Part shown: positions 8,359 to 16,545 of the stretch, piece after piece
Position numbering within the stretch: the stretch's first letter is position 1
Layout: each line of letters opens with the position of its first letter
NCBI RefSeq assembly: GCF_008807415.1
Contig: NZ_CP043626.1
Location: 2,728,001-2,792,000, forward strand
Source: Pseudomonas denitrificans (nom. rej.)
GTDB taxonomy: Bacteria; Pseudomonadota; Gammaproteobacteria; Pseudomonadales; Pseudomonadaceae
Direction: 5' to 3'
Length of the DNA stretch: 64,000 nt
Notes under the pieces: generated by a model
Told to the model about the DNA's origin: nothing
What the model saw: only the letters and a program-made list of their open reading frames with translations
Databases searched by the model: none
Position numbers and translations under genes: made by a program

Positions 8359-9038
8359 GCGCTCGTGAGCAGGCCTGGCAGGGCGAGCTCTGGCTGGGCG
8401 CGGACTTCTGCCTCGTGGCCGGCACCACCGGCCATGCGCGTCCCCACGCCCACTACGCGCACCAGTTGCTGATGGCCTGCGAAGGTGAAGTGAACGCGCT
8501 GATCGACGAGCAGCCGCAGCAGGCTGCGCTGCTGGTGATCGCCTCCAACCAGCGCCACGCGATCCTCGACAGCGACCAGCGCGCCGTCACCCTGTTCGCC
8601 GAGCCGCTGGCGTTCGAGCTGGCCGAGCTGGAGCGGCTTTGCCGGCAGGTCGGGCCGGACCTTCAAGGACTTGCATCAGGCCTGCGCGAACTGCCGCGCC
8701 GACAGCTCGACCCACGCCTGGAGAAAGCCCTGCAACGCATCCGCGCGCTGGACGAAGGCGCCCTGCCCGCCCAGGCGCTGGCCGAGGCAGCCTCGCTCTC
8801 GCTGAGCCAGCTGGAACGGCTGTTCAGCGGCACACTGGGCCTGTCGGTGCGCCGGCTGGTGCTCTGGCAACGGCTGCGCCAGGCACTGCGGCTGGCCATG
8901 GCCGGCGACAGCCTGACCACGGCTGCCATCACGGCCGGCTTTGCCGATTCCGCGCACTTCTCCCGCAGCGTGCGCAGCCAGTTCGGCATCCGCGCCGACC
9001 TGACACTGCGCCAGCTGAAGCTGCGCCTACTCGACTAG
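8355..9038 (+). CDS. AraC-family transcriptional regulator
   Basis: This 227-residue protein has an N-terminal cupin-like sensing half (about residues 1-125, with HARPHAHYAHQLLMACEG, where AraC sensors carry H-x-H metal or sugar contacts). The C-terminal AraC HTH pair (about 130-225) includes LAEAASLSLSQLERLF and AAITAGFADSAHFSRSVR, the F-x-x-x-x-H-F-x-R-x-F/V motif. ATG overlaps the LysR stop by 4 bp. Its last 12 bp overlap the convergent desaturase-like gene. Target genes are not evident. Confidence 0.9.
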   Translation: MSAREQAWQGELWLGADFCLVAGTTGHARPHAHYAHQLLMACEGEVNALIDEQPQQAALLVIASNQRHAILDSDQRAVTLFAEPLAFELAELERLCRQVGPDLQGLASGLRELPRRQLDPRLEKALQRIRALDEGALPAQALAEAASLSLSQLERLFSGTLGLSVRRLVLWQRLRQALRLAMAGDSLTTAAITAGFADSAHFSRSVRSQFGIRADLTLRQLKLRLLD

Positions 9039-9914
9039 CAGGCGACGCAATTCCGTCGGCAACGGTGCCGGGGAGTGCGTTGTATCGATGCGACGAAACG
9101 GCTCGGCCAGCTGATCGAAGTAAGCCACCGGGTAGTCAGGGCGGTCGCCGATGCCCAGGTCATCCTCCTCCAGCGCATAGTCAGGCAGATGCAACGCAGT
9201 GCCCAGCAGGCGATCCCAGAAGCTGAAGAACAGCGCGAAATTCACGTCCCCCGCCGTGCCGTATTTCAAGTGGTGCAGGCGATGCAGCGGCGCCCAGGCG
9301 AACAGGTGGCGCAGAGCACCGATGCGCATGTCCACGTTGCTGTGCTGCAGCAACAGCTGGATAGCGATGGCGAACGCCAGCAGCGCCGCGACCTCCACGG
9401 GAACACCCAGCAACAGGAGCGGCAGCGTGCCGCCGAGGGCTTCGAGCATCTGGTGCAGCGGATGCTTCATCAGCCCGTTGAAGCCATACATGCGCGTGAC
9501 GCTGTGGTGCACCGCATGCAGGCGCCATAACAGCGGCGAACGGTGGCTGGCGTAGTGCACCAGGGTGATGCCCAGATCGGCGATCAGCAGCGCCGCCAGC
9601 AATTGCAGCGCCAGCGGCCAATCCGTTGGCCACAGCCCGAAATGCGGCAGCCACAGGGCCATCAACGGAATCGCCGCAATGCCCAGCGCATTCAGCGTCT
9701 CATTGACCAGCGCGTGGATGAGGTCGCGGGCGCCGTCGCCGTGGCTCTCATTCCAGCCCGATCGAAAGGGCCAGAGTCGCTCGGCGAGGAAGGCCAGCAG
9801 GATCGCCAGCGGCAACAGCGCCGGTAGGCACAGCAGCGCGACGCCTTCACCGACCAGGTACAGGGCCAGGCCGATGAAGCCGAAGAAGAATGCGGGGGCA
9901 TAGAGGTATCGCAT
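9027..9914 (-). CDS. Sterol desaturase / fatty acid hydroxylase family membrane protein
   Basis: The 295-residue integral membrane protein carries the histidine boxes of this di-iron superfamily: HYASH, HAVHH, and HRLHH later, plus a further His cluster. There are about four hydrophobic segments (residues 5-50, 75-130, 185-205). I chose the ATG at 9914, giving MRYLYAPAFFFG, because GGAG sits 9 bp before it and the upstream in-frame extension is not hydrophobic. Members hydroxylate or desaturate lipids; substrate unknown. Gene order on this strand is MFS, cytochrome c, then this gene after a 119-bp gap, so the cytochrome could belong to the same unit. Confidence 0.88.
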   Translation of the reverse strand: MRYLYAPAFFFGFIGLALYLVGEGVALLCLPALLPLAILLAFLAERLWPFRSGWNESHGDGARDLIHALVNETLNALGIAAIPLMALWLPHFGLWPTDWPLALQLLAALLIADLGITLVHYASHRSPLLWRLHAVHHSVTRMYGFNGLMKHPLHQMLEALGGTLPLLLLGVPVEVAALLAFAIAIQLLLQHSNVDMRIGALRHLFAWAPLHRLHHLKYGTAGDVNFALFFSFWDRLLGTALHLPDYALEEDDLGIGDRPDYPVAYFDQLAEPFRRIDTTHSPAPLPTELRRLLVE

Positions 9915-10033
9915 GAGGCAGCTCCAGTACGGTGGGAGCCACCAGTGTTCCCGTCGAGCCACAAACCACGCTTGAACAATCCGCGCATTCGGCGCCGCCA
10001 TCGCGCGCGGATTTCCGTACCCCACGGGCAGCC

Positions 10034-10411
10034 TCAGCGACTCTTGGAAATCACCCCGACCATGTACTGGTTCAGATCGCGCAGGTCATCGATGCTCCAG
10101 ACGTGCGGCGGCAGCTTCACGCCATTCTCGCGCAGGGTCCGGGGGATCAGGCTGCCGTTGGGGCGCAACACCACCGAAGACACGATGACGCCCGGATAGT
10201 CACTCAGGCGCTTCCTGAAAGCGGGCGTCGTGAGATCGGGCGTCGGCGGGTTGCTCTTGCGGGCCAGCGGCCCGGTCGCCTTGATGTCCGCGCCGTGGCA
10301 AACCGCGCAGCGCTGGGTGAAGAGGTTCTTGCCGTTGAGGTTATCCGCCAGGGCTGGCGCTAACTGCGCGAGCGACAGAATCCCGGTCAGACCGATGAAC
10401 AATGCTTTCAC
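10034..10411 (-). CDS. Periplasmic class I c-type cytochrome
   Basis: This 125-residue protein has a signal peptide (MKALFIGLTGILSLAQLAPALA) and one heme-binding CAVCH motif about 40 residues in. The axial Met is probably in the QYMVG segment near the C-terminus. The start is read as GTG at 10411 because AGGA lies 5-6 bp upstream and the signal peptide then has normal length; a longer ATG start at 10435 would add eight basic residues. It lies 39 bp downstream of the MFS gene on the same strand. Redox partner unknown. Confidence 0.85.
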   Translation of the reverse strand: MKALFIGLTGILSLAQLAPALADNLNGKNLFTQRCAVCHGADIKATGPLARKSNPPTPDLTTPAFRKRLSDYPGVIVSSVVLRPNGSLIPRTLRENGVKLPPHVWSIDDLRDLNQYMVGVISKSR

Positions 10412-10450
10412 TTTCCTGCTTCCATGCCGTGCCAATCCATCCAGATTCAG

Positions 10451-11578
10451 TCAACGTCGCCAGGCACAGCCCAGCGCGCTGAGCGCCAGTATCGCAGCCG
10501 CACCCGCGTAGGCCCAGAGCGCCGGCACCTGCGGCAGCAGTACGCCGGCCAGGATCGGCCCGAGCCCCGCACCGATATCGCGCCACACCGCATTGCCCGC
10601 CAACGCCTGGATGCGCGCCTGCGGATTGCGCTGCGCCACCAGCGTCACCACCAGCGGCAGCTGCAACGCGCGCAGCACCAGCACGAAGAAGGCACCGACG
10701 AACAGCCAGTAGCTGCCGAACATCAGCAGCGCCAGTGAGGTGGCCAGCGACAACACGACCAGCATGCGCAGTGCGCCGAAGCGATCCGCCAGGCGCCCGC
10801 CGAAGGGGCTGAAGAGCATCTCGCTGAGATACCGCACCGCCATCAGCACGCCCGCCACCAGCACGCCGGTGCCGCCCAGGTGAGTCTGCGCGTAGAGCGA
10901 CAGGCCGAAGATGAACAGGCCGTCGAGGGTCACGCCCTCGATGAAGGACCAGGTGGCGATGCTGTCCGGCAGGCGCAGGCGGCGGCCGCTGTTGGCAGGG
11001 ATGTCGTGGGCCTTGTCGGGCAGCGCGCGGGCGCACCAGAGGCCGCACAGGGCGCTGACGCAGAGGACGAAGAAGATACTGCGCGGGCCCAGCGACTGGG
11101 CCATTACCGCGCCCAGCGGGAGGAACAGCATCGGCCCGATGGAGAGAGTCGCCCGCGAGCGCCCGGCGCGGCGTGCGGCGCCCTGTGCTTCAGCGGTGGC
11201 GAGGGTCTGGGTACTGAGGTTGAACGTGGCGAAGCACAGGCCCCAGACCAGCCTAAGGACCAGCAGCGCAGCGAAGCCGGACAGGGTCGCGTTGCCCAGC
11301 GCACAGGCCGCCGCCGCGAAGGCCGCGAGGCTGCACGCGGCGCGGTCGCCGTGGCGGCCGTAGAAGCGCACCACCCAGCCATAGCCGACGATGCGCACCA
11401 GCCGGTTGGCCGCCAGCAGGATGCCCGCTTCCACCAGGGTCACACCGAAATCGGCGGCGTACATCGGCAGCAGCAGGTACAGCAGCACGTCGCTGGGCAG
11501 GCACAGGCTGAGCACCTGGGCGGAGTTGCGCGAATCTCGGTCGGCTCGCTGCAGGGCAGGCGCGGAAGCGGACGACAT
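10451..11578 (-). CDS. MFS transporter
   Basis: The 375-residue protein has about 12 hydrophobic segments and the pattern of the major facilitator superfamily, such as VVRFYGRHGDRAA after TM2 in place of the G-x-x-x-D-R loop and FGGRLADRFGALR between TM8 and TM9. It starts MSSASAPALQRADRDSRNSA after a GAGG. It is an inner-membrane carrier of unknown substrate, possibly drug-efflux or sugar-efflux-like. Followed by the cytochrome c gene 39 bp downstream. Confidence 0.87.
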   Translation of the reverse strand: MSSASAPALQRADRDSRNSAQVLSLCLPSDVLLYLLLPMYAADFGVTLVEAGILLAANRLVRIVGYGWVVRFYGRHGDRAACSLAAFAAAACALGNATLSGFAALLVLRLVWGLCFATFNLSTQTLATAEAQGAARRAGRSRATLSIGPMLFLPLGAVMAQSLGPRSIFFVLCVSALCGLWCARALPDKAHDIPANSGRRLRLPDSIATWSFIEGVTLDGLFIFGLSLYAQTHLGGTGVLVAGVLMAVRYLSEMLFSPFGGRLADRFGALRMLVVLSLATSLALLMFGSYWLFVGAFFVLVLRALQLPLVVTLVAQRNPQARIQALAGNAVWRDIGAGLGPILAGVLLPQVPALWAYAGAAAILALSALGCAWRR

Positions 11579-11663
11579 GACAGCCTCGTGACAACGACGG
11601 GGCCGCAGGATAACCCGCGCCCCGCCCCGCAGGACAAGCCTTACGCCGGCGCCGGCCGCTGTG

Positions 11664-12521
11664 CTATTGCGCGAGCGAGCGCAGGAAGGAGGCGATCACC
11701 TGGCTGCTGCGGCGCTCGGCGAGGTAGTACAGGTAGGTCTCGGTACACACCGGGTCACCACTGATGCGGATGGCCTTCAGGCGCGGGTCGGCGATGTACT
11801 CCGCCTCGGACACCACGCCAATGCCGATGCCACGGATCGCCGCCTCGCGCAGGGCTTCGCGGCTGCCGATCTCCATGGCGATGCGCGGCGTCACGTCGGC
11901 CTTGTCCAGCTCGCGCTCCAGCGCCACGCGGGTAGTGGAGCCCTGCTCGCGGCGCAGCAGCGGCTGGCCCTGCAGGGCTTGCAGCCGTACCTCGGCGTTA
12001 CGCGCGAACGGGTGGTCGATGTGGGCGAAGAGGATCACCGGATGGCGTGCGTACAACTGCGCGACGAACGCCGGATCGTCATGCAGGCCGGCGAGCACGC
12101 CGACGTCGGTGACGTAGTTTTCCAGGTCGGCCAGCACCGAGGCGGAGTTGCCGATGTGGATCGACACGTCGATCTGCGGGTAATCGCGGCGGTACAGGTC
12201 GACCATCTCGATCACATGGAACGGCCCCACCGCGCCGACCTTCAGCTGCCCACGGTTGAGCTGTCCGGAATCGCGCAGCAGGTTGGTCGCCTCGGATTCG
12301 AGCATCGACATCTGCTGGGCGATGGGCAGCAGCGCGCGGCCCACGGCGGTCAGCTCGATGCGCCGGCCACGGCGGTGGAACAGCTCCACGTTGAACTCGC
12401 GCTCCAGGCCCTGGATCTGCGTGGTCGCGGTCGGCTGGCTGAGGCCGATGGCCCTGGCCCCGGCGCTGAAGCTGGCGTGGCGGGCCACGGCGAGGAAGGT
12501 GCGCAGGCGGGCGGTGGACAT
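11664..12521 (-). CDS. LysR-family regulator of phosphonate genes (PhnR-like)
   Basis: This 285-residue LysR begins MSTARLRTFLAVARHASFSAGAR; the HTH includes LSQPTATTQIQGLE and the following wing reads ELFHRRGRRIEL. The effector domain ends with REAAIRGIGIGVVSEAEYIAD and YYLAERR. It is divergent from phnD (111 bp between) and shares the LFHRRGR-x-IEL, GIG-x-GxVS-x-x-EY and YYL patterns with the second LysR at 17897, so both belong to the phosphonate-associated LysR group. SD is AGGAG 6 bp before the ATG. A Pho-box-like sequence lies 52-69 bp upstream on its strand. Likely activator of phnDCE and/or the downstream catabolic genes. Confidence 0.9.
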   Translation of the reverse strand: MSTARLRTFLAVARHASFSAGARAIGLSQPTATTQIQGLEREFNVELFHRRGRRIELTAVGRALLPIAQQMSMLESEATNLLRDSGQLNRGQLKVGAVGPFHVIEMVDLYRRDYPQIDVSIHIGNSASVLADLENYVTDVGVLAGLHDDPAFVAQLYARHPVILFAHIDHPFARNAEVRLQALQGQPLLRREQGSTTRVALERELDKADVTPRIAMEIGSREALREAAIRGIGIGVVSEAEYIADPRLKAIRISGDPVCTETYLYYLAERRSSQVIASFLRSLAQ

Positions 12522-12532
12522 CCATAGCTCCT

Positions 12533-12543
12533 ATCAATGGATT
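12533..12543. promoter_or_regulatory. ATCAATGGATT motif in the LysR/phnD intergenic region
   Basis: ATCAATGGATT lies 12 bp upstream of the LysR start. The same 11-mer with one change (ATCAATCGATT) occurs at 15274 upstream of the alcohol dehydrogenase gene of the same island. I see no other copy in the intergenic spacers of this island. A shared operator of one of the two LysR proteins is a reasonable guess, not shown. Confidence 0.35.
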
Positions 12544-12572
12544 AGTGCTTTAACCCATATTGATTTGATGGC

Positions 12573-12590
12573 GTGACTGTCACATGACAG
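12573..12590 (-). promoter_or_regulatory. Candidate Pho box
   Basis: Read on the minus strand the sequence is CTGTCATGTGACAGTCAC: a perfect CTGTCAT, a 4-bp spacer, then CAGTCAC, one mismatch from the second half of the PhoB consensus (CTGTCA[T/C]). The arrangement 7-4-7 is that of a Pho box. It points toward the LysR gene and is 43-60 bp from phnD. PhoB control of phosphonate genes under phosphate limitation is well known; here the site is seen, the function is inferred. Confidence 0.5.
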
Positions 12591-12632
12591 CCCTAGCTTT
12601 GGCGCTACCGAACACAACCTCCGGGTAACGCC

Positions 12633-13505
12633 ATGACTTCGCTGACCAGACTGTTCCGCTTCGCCGTGCTGCCGCTCGCCTTCGCCTCCGCCCTGCTGCC
12701 GACCGCGCAGGCGCAGGACGCCCTCACCGTCGGCCTGATTCCCTCCGAGGACTCCCAGGCCATGATCAAGAGCAGCCAGCTGGTGCTCGACCAGTTGCAG
12801 GAACGCCTGGGGATGCCGGTGAAGCCCTTCGTGGCCACCGACTACAACGGCGTGATCGAAGCGCTGCGCGCCGGCAAGCTCGACGTCGCCTACCTCGGCC
12901 CGTTCTCCTACGTGCTGGCGCATCAGGTCGCCGGTGCCGACGCCTTCGCCGTGGCGGTGACCAAGAAGACCGGCACCAGCGCTTACCACAGCCTGATCAT
13001 CGCCCGTCAGGACAGCGGCATCCGCAGCCTCGACGACCTCAAGGGCCACACCTTCGCCTTCGTCGACCCCAGTTCCGCCTCCGGCCACCTGTTCCCCAAG
13101 GCTGGCCTGGAGCAGTCCGGCCATGACCCGAAGGCGCTGTTCTCGCGGGTGATCTTCTCCGGTTCCCACGACGCCAGCATCCTCGCCGTGGCGAACCGCA
13201 AGGTGGACGCCGCCGCCGTGGCCGACCGCATCCTCGCCGGCGCCATCAGCTCGGGGCAGGTCAAGCAGGACGACATCCAGGTCGTCTGGAAGTCCGACGA
13301 CATCCCCGAATCGCCCATGGTCTGGCGCAAGAACCTCGACCCGGAACTGCAACAGAAACTGGTCGCCGCGTTCGCCTCGATCAAGGACGTGCCGTGGGGC
13401 GACCAGGGCCAGCTCAATGGCTTCCAGCCCACCAACGACGCCGCCTACAACGTCGTGCGCGACACCGCCAAGGTGCTCGACCTCGACCTGCGGAGCCTGA
13501 AATGA
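12633..13505 (+). CDS. phnD: Phosphonate ABC transporter, periplasmic binding protein
   Basis: The 290-residue protein has a signal peptide cleaved after TAQA (residues 1-27) followed by a PhnD/PtxB-type fold: LTVGLIPSEDSQAMI, YNGVIEALRAGKLDVAYLGPFSYV (shown in part as the ligand-site segment LDVAYLGPFSY), and FVDPSSASGHLFP, the S-x-S-G phosphonate-binding loop. It captures phosphonates in the periplasm for PhnCE. The gene overlaps phnC by 4 bp (ATGA). Ligand specificity cannot be read from sequence alone; known members bind 2-aminoethylphosphonate, phosphite or alkylphosphonates. Confidence 0.92.
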   Translation: MTSLTRLFRFAVLPLAFASALLPTAQAQDALTVGLIPSEDSQAMIKSSQLVLDQLQERLGMPVKPFVATDYNGVIEALRAGKLDVAYLGPFSYVLAHQVAGADAFAVAVTKKTGTSAYHSLIIARQDSGIRSLDDLKGHTFAFVDPSSASGHLFPKAGLEQSGHDPKALFSRVIFSGSHDASILAVANRKVDAAAVADRILAGAISSGQVKQDDIQVVWKSDDIPESPMVWRKNLDPELQQKLVAAFASIKDVPWGDQGQLNGFQPTNDAAYNVVRDTAKVLDLDLRSLK

Positions 13506-14302
13506 TCCGCGTCGCCCAGCTGACCAAGGGCTACGGCGACAACCCGGTGCTGCGCGGGATCGACCTGCGCATCGAGGCCGGCGAGTTCGTGGTGATCCTC
13601 GGCCAGTCCGGCGCCGGCAAGTCCACCCTGCTGCGCTGCATGAACCGCCTGGCCCAGGCCGACGGCGGCGAATTGCAGGTGGCCGGCGTCGACGCCATGC
13701 AGGCGCGCGACCAGCGCGAACTACGTCGGCGGGTGGCGATGATCTTCCAGCACCACAACGTGGTGCCGCGCCTGTCGGTGTTGAAGAATGTGCTCACCGG
13801 GCGCCTGGGCTGCGTCGGCACCTTCGCCTCGGTGCTGCAGCTGTTCAGCCGCGACGACGTCGCCCTGGCCCGCGAATGCCTGCGCCGGGTGGAGCTGGAA
13901 CACAAGGCGGAAGCGCGCACCGATTCCCTCTCCGGCGGACAGATGCAGCGCGTGGGCATCGCCCGTGCGCTGGCCCAGCAGCCGCAGGTGATCCTCGCCG
14001 ACGAACCGGTGGCGAGCCTTGACCCGAAGACCGCACAGCTGGTCATGCACTACCTGCGCGAGGCCACCCGCAAGCTGGGCATCACCGTGGTGTGCAACCT
14101 GCACCAGGTAGACCTGGCGCGGGAGTTCGGCGACCGCATCGTCGGCCTCGCCAACGGCCGTCTGGTGTTCGACGGCAGCCACGAACAACTGGACGACGCG
14201 GCCCTGCGGCGCATCTACCAGCAACGCCCGAGCAGCGAGGCAACCGCCTACCAGGAGGCCGCCCGCGCGGTCTACGCCAGCGAAACAGGAGCCGGAGCAT
14301 GA
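13502..14302 (+). CDS. phnC: Phosphonate ABC transporter, ATPase
   Basis: This 266-residue ATP-binding subunit has Walker A GQSGAGKST near residue 38, the Q-loop in FQHHNVVP, the signature LSGGQMQRVGIARAL (about 143), Walker B VILADEPVASLDP and the switch His in NLHQVD. This ordering and the H-x-x-N-V-V-P-R-L-S-V-L-x-N-V-L segment are typical of PhnC. It powers uptake with PhnE. The start ATG overlaps the phnD stop, and its own stop overlaps phnE, so phnDCE is translationally coupled. Confidence 0.94.
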   Translation: MIRVAQLTKGYGDNPVLRGIDLRIEAGEFVVILGQSGAGKSTLLRCMNRLAQADGGELQVAGVDAMQARDQRELRRRVAMIFQHHNVVPRLSVLKNVLTGRLGCVGTFASVLQLFSRDDVALARECLRRVELEHKAEARTDSLSGGQMQRVGIARALAQQPQVILADEPVASLDPKTAQLVMHYLREATRKLGITVVCNLHQVDLAREFGDRIVGLANGRLVFDGSHEQLDDAALRRIYQQRPSSEATAYQEAARAVYASETGAGA

Positions 14303-15117
14303 ACCTGCGCAGCCACCAGTGGATGGTCGAGACGCCGCACACCAAGCGCGGCTGGCTGACCACCGGCATCGCCGTGCTGGCGGTGTTCTACCTATTGCAC
14401 TGGAGCGCCGAGGGCGCACAGCTGAGCTGGAGCGAACTGGCCAGCGGCCTGCCGCAGATCGGCGACTTCCTCAGCCGCTCGCTGCCGCCGGACCTGAGCA
14501 TCCTGCCGAGCCTCTGGGGCCCGGCGCTGGAGACCCTGCAGATCGCCCTCTGGGGCACCCTGCTGGGCATCGTGCTCGCCGTGCCGCTGGGCTTTCTCGC
14601 CGCACGCAACCTGCACGGCAACCGCTGGCTGTACCTCGCCACGCGCCAGCTGCTCAACGTCATCCGCAGCATCAACGAACTGATCCTCGCTCTGGTGTTC
14701 GTCTCCGCCGTGGGCCTGGGGCCCTTCCCCGGCGTGCTGGCCCTGGCACTGCACGGCGTGGGCATGCTCGGCAAGTTCTTCGCCGAGAGCATCGAGGAGA
14801 TCGACCAGGGCCCCATCGAGGCGCTGCAGGCCACCGGTGCGCGGCCGTTGCAGGTGATCGTGTTCGGCGTGCTGCCGCAGGTGATCACCGCGTGGATCGC
14901 GGTGGTGCTCTACCGCTTCGAGGTCAACCTGCGCTCGGCCACCGTGCTCGGCATGGTCGGTGCTGGCGGCCTGGGCTTCGAACTGGTCAGCAGCCTGAAG
15001 CTGTTCAAGTACCAAGAGACCGCCACCTGCATCGTCGTCATCACCGTCATGGTGGTGCTTGCCGACCTGCTGTCCAACCGCCTGCGCCACGCCATCCAGG
15101 GTAACGGGCGGCACTGA
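14299..15117 (+). CDS. phnE: Phosphonate ABC transporter, permease
   Basis: The 272-residue inner-membrane protein has about six hydrophobic segments (first at residues 18-35) and the PhnE EAA-loop region ALQATGARPLQVIVFGVLPQ at about 180-200, followed by FEVNLRSATVLGMVGAGGLG. Only one permease gene is present, so it probably acts as a homodimer. Complete, normal length. It closes the phnDCE unit; 229 bp separate it from the alcohol dehydrogenase gene, which probably has its own promoter. Confidence 0.93.
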   Translation: MNLRSHQWMVETPHTKRGWLTTGIAVLAVFYLLHWSAEGAQLSWSELASGLPQIGDFLSRSLPPDLSILPSLWGPALETLQIALWGTLLGIVLAVPLGFLAARNLHGNRWLYLATRQLLNVIRSINELILALVFVSAVGLGPFPGVLALALHGVGMLGKFFAESIEEIDQGPIEALQATGARPLQVIVFGVLPQVITAWIAVVLYRFEVNLRSATVLGMVGAGGLGFELVSSLKLFKYQETATCIVVITVMVVLADLLSNRLRHAIQGNGRH

Positions 15118-15273
15118 CCGCTAACGTCCCAACGCTCTTCCCTTCCGCCCCAACCTCCTGCCACGTGCGCCTGCTATTTCAGCCTGGAGGGCGCGCGCCG
15201 GGCAGGCACACGCCCGGAGTTTGCCCAAGATGCCCGCACCCGCCGTTATCGGTCTGGCCGATGCCCACCTGCG

Positions 15274-15284
15274 ATCAATCGATT
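15274..15284. promoter_or_regulatory. ATCAATCGATT motif upstream of the alcohol dehydrogenase
   Basis: The sequence is part of the 10-bp palindrome CAATCGATTG and lies 63 bp before the chosen ATG at 15347. It matches the motif at 12533-12543 at 10 of 11 positions. A candidate binding site shared by the two promoters of the phosphonate island. Confidence 0.35.
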
Positions 15285-15346
15285 GGAACGAAACCGACGA
15301 GGCCCCGAGCATGGCCGCACGTTCAAACAACAACAAGGAACTGCCC

Positions 15347-16435
15347 ATGCCTGCCCGATTCCATAATCCGGTCGCCACCGTTTTCGGCGGCGGCAGCCTG
15401 GACCACATCGCCGAGTTGTGCGAAGGCAAGGTCGCCCTGGTGACCTTCCCCGAAGCCGCGCAACTGGGGCTGATCGACCGTGTTCGAAACCTGCTCGGCG
15501 AGCACCTCGCCTACGTCATCGACGATGTGCAGCCCAACCCCGACGTGGCTTGGCTGCGCGATGTGCACGAGCGTTTCTGGCGTGAGGCAGCGGACTGCAG
15601 CACCGTCTTCGCCCTCGGCGGCGGCAGCGCCATCGACACCGCCAAGGCGCTGATCGTCGGCACCGCATCCGGGCACTTCGACGAACTGCTCGATCTGCTG
15701 GCCGCCGGCAAGCGCTTCACTCCGGCGCGCAGCAAGACACTGATCGCCGCGCCGACCACCGCCGGCACCGGCAGCGAAGTCACGCCCTGGGCGACCATCT
15801 GGGACGCGCAGCAGCAGAAGAAGTATTCCCTGCACCTGGACTGCACCTGGCCCAAGGTCGCGCTGATCGACCCGGACCTGATGCTCAGCGTGCCCGCCGG
15901 GGTGACGGTTTCCACCGGGCTGGACGCGCTATCCCACGCGCTGGAATCGATCTGGAACCACAACGCCAACCCCATCTCCGACACCTTCGCCCTCTCCGCC
16001 ATCGAGGACATCCTCGACTGCCTGCCGCGCCTGCAGCAGGACCTTTCCAACCGCGAACTGCGCTCGCGCATGGCCCTGGCCGCGCTGAAGGCCGGCATGG
16101 CCTTCTCCAACACCAAGACCGCGCTGGCCCACTCCATCTCCTACGAGATGACCCTGCGCCACGGCCTGCCCCACGGCATCGCCTGCTCCTTCACCCTGCC
16201 GCTGGTGCTGGGCCTGGCCTGGGGCCGCGATGCCGACCGCGACCGCACCCTGCAACGGGTCTTCGGCCACGACCTTGCCGGCGCGCAGAAGCGCCTGCGT
16301 GAATTCCTCCACCGCCTCGGGGTCAAGACCGAGTTCGGCGACTACGGCGTGACTGCCGCGGAAGCCGAAGCGATGATCGACTTCGCCATGCAGGGTGCCC
16401 GCGGCCGCAACTTCATCGGCTCCCAGGCCGCCTGA
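15347..16435 (+). CDS. Iron-dependent (group III) alcohol dehydrogenase, candidate hydroxyethylphosphonate dehydrogenase
   Basis: The 362-residue protein is a metal-dependent alcohol dehydrogenase. The NAD-binding loop is GGGSAIDTAK near residue 93, TTAGTGSEVT is near 140, and metal ligands are in GLDALSHA (about 193-197) and the HSISYEMTLRHGLPHG block (about 263-280). I start at MPARFHNPV because AAGGA precedes it and the 42-residue upstream extension is unconserved. The family includes PhpC-type enzymes that interconvert phosphonoacetaldehyde and 2-hydroxyethylphosphonate. Its position between phnDCE and phnX suggests it makes (or consumes) phosphonoacetaldehyde; this is inference. A strong terminator follows. 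Confidence 0.85.
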   Translation: MPARFHNPVATVFGGGSLDHIAELCEGKVALVTFPEAAQLGLIDRVRNLLGEHLAYVIDDVQPNPDVAWLRDVHERFWREAADCSTVFALGGGSAIDTAKALIVGTASGHFDELLDLLAAGKRFTPARSKTLIAAPTTAGTGSEVTPWATIWDAQQQKKYSLHLDCTWPKVALIDPDLMLSVPAGVTVSTGLDALSHALESIWNHNANPISDTFALSAIEDILDCLPRLQQDLSNRELRSRMALAALKAGMAFSNTKTALAHSISYEMTLRHGLPHGIACSFTLPLVLGLAWGRDADRDRTLQRVFGHDLAGAQKRLREFLHRLGVKTEFGDYGVTAAEAEAMIDFAMQGARGRNFIGSQAA

Positions 16436-16449
16436 CGCCGCTCCTCACC

Positions 16450-16474
16450 GGGCGGCCCTGGCGGCCGCCTTTTC
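16450..16474 (+). terminator. Rho-independent terminator after the alcohol dehydrogenase
   Basis: GGCGGCC, a 5-nt loop, GGCCGCC and then TTTT (16470-16473). It lies 15 bp after the dehydrogenase stop and separates it from the MFS gene. Confidence 0.75.
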
Positions 16475-16545
16475 CTGTTGCACCGAATAAGAGTGCCGAC
16501 ACGCCGAGCTTCCAGCCGGCGCGAGCGAACAAGAAGGAAAACACC

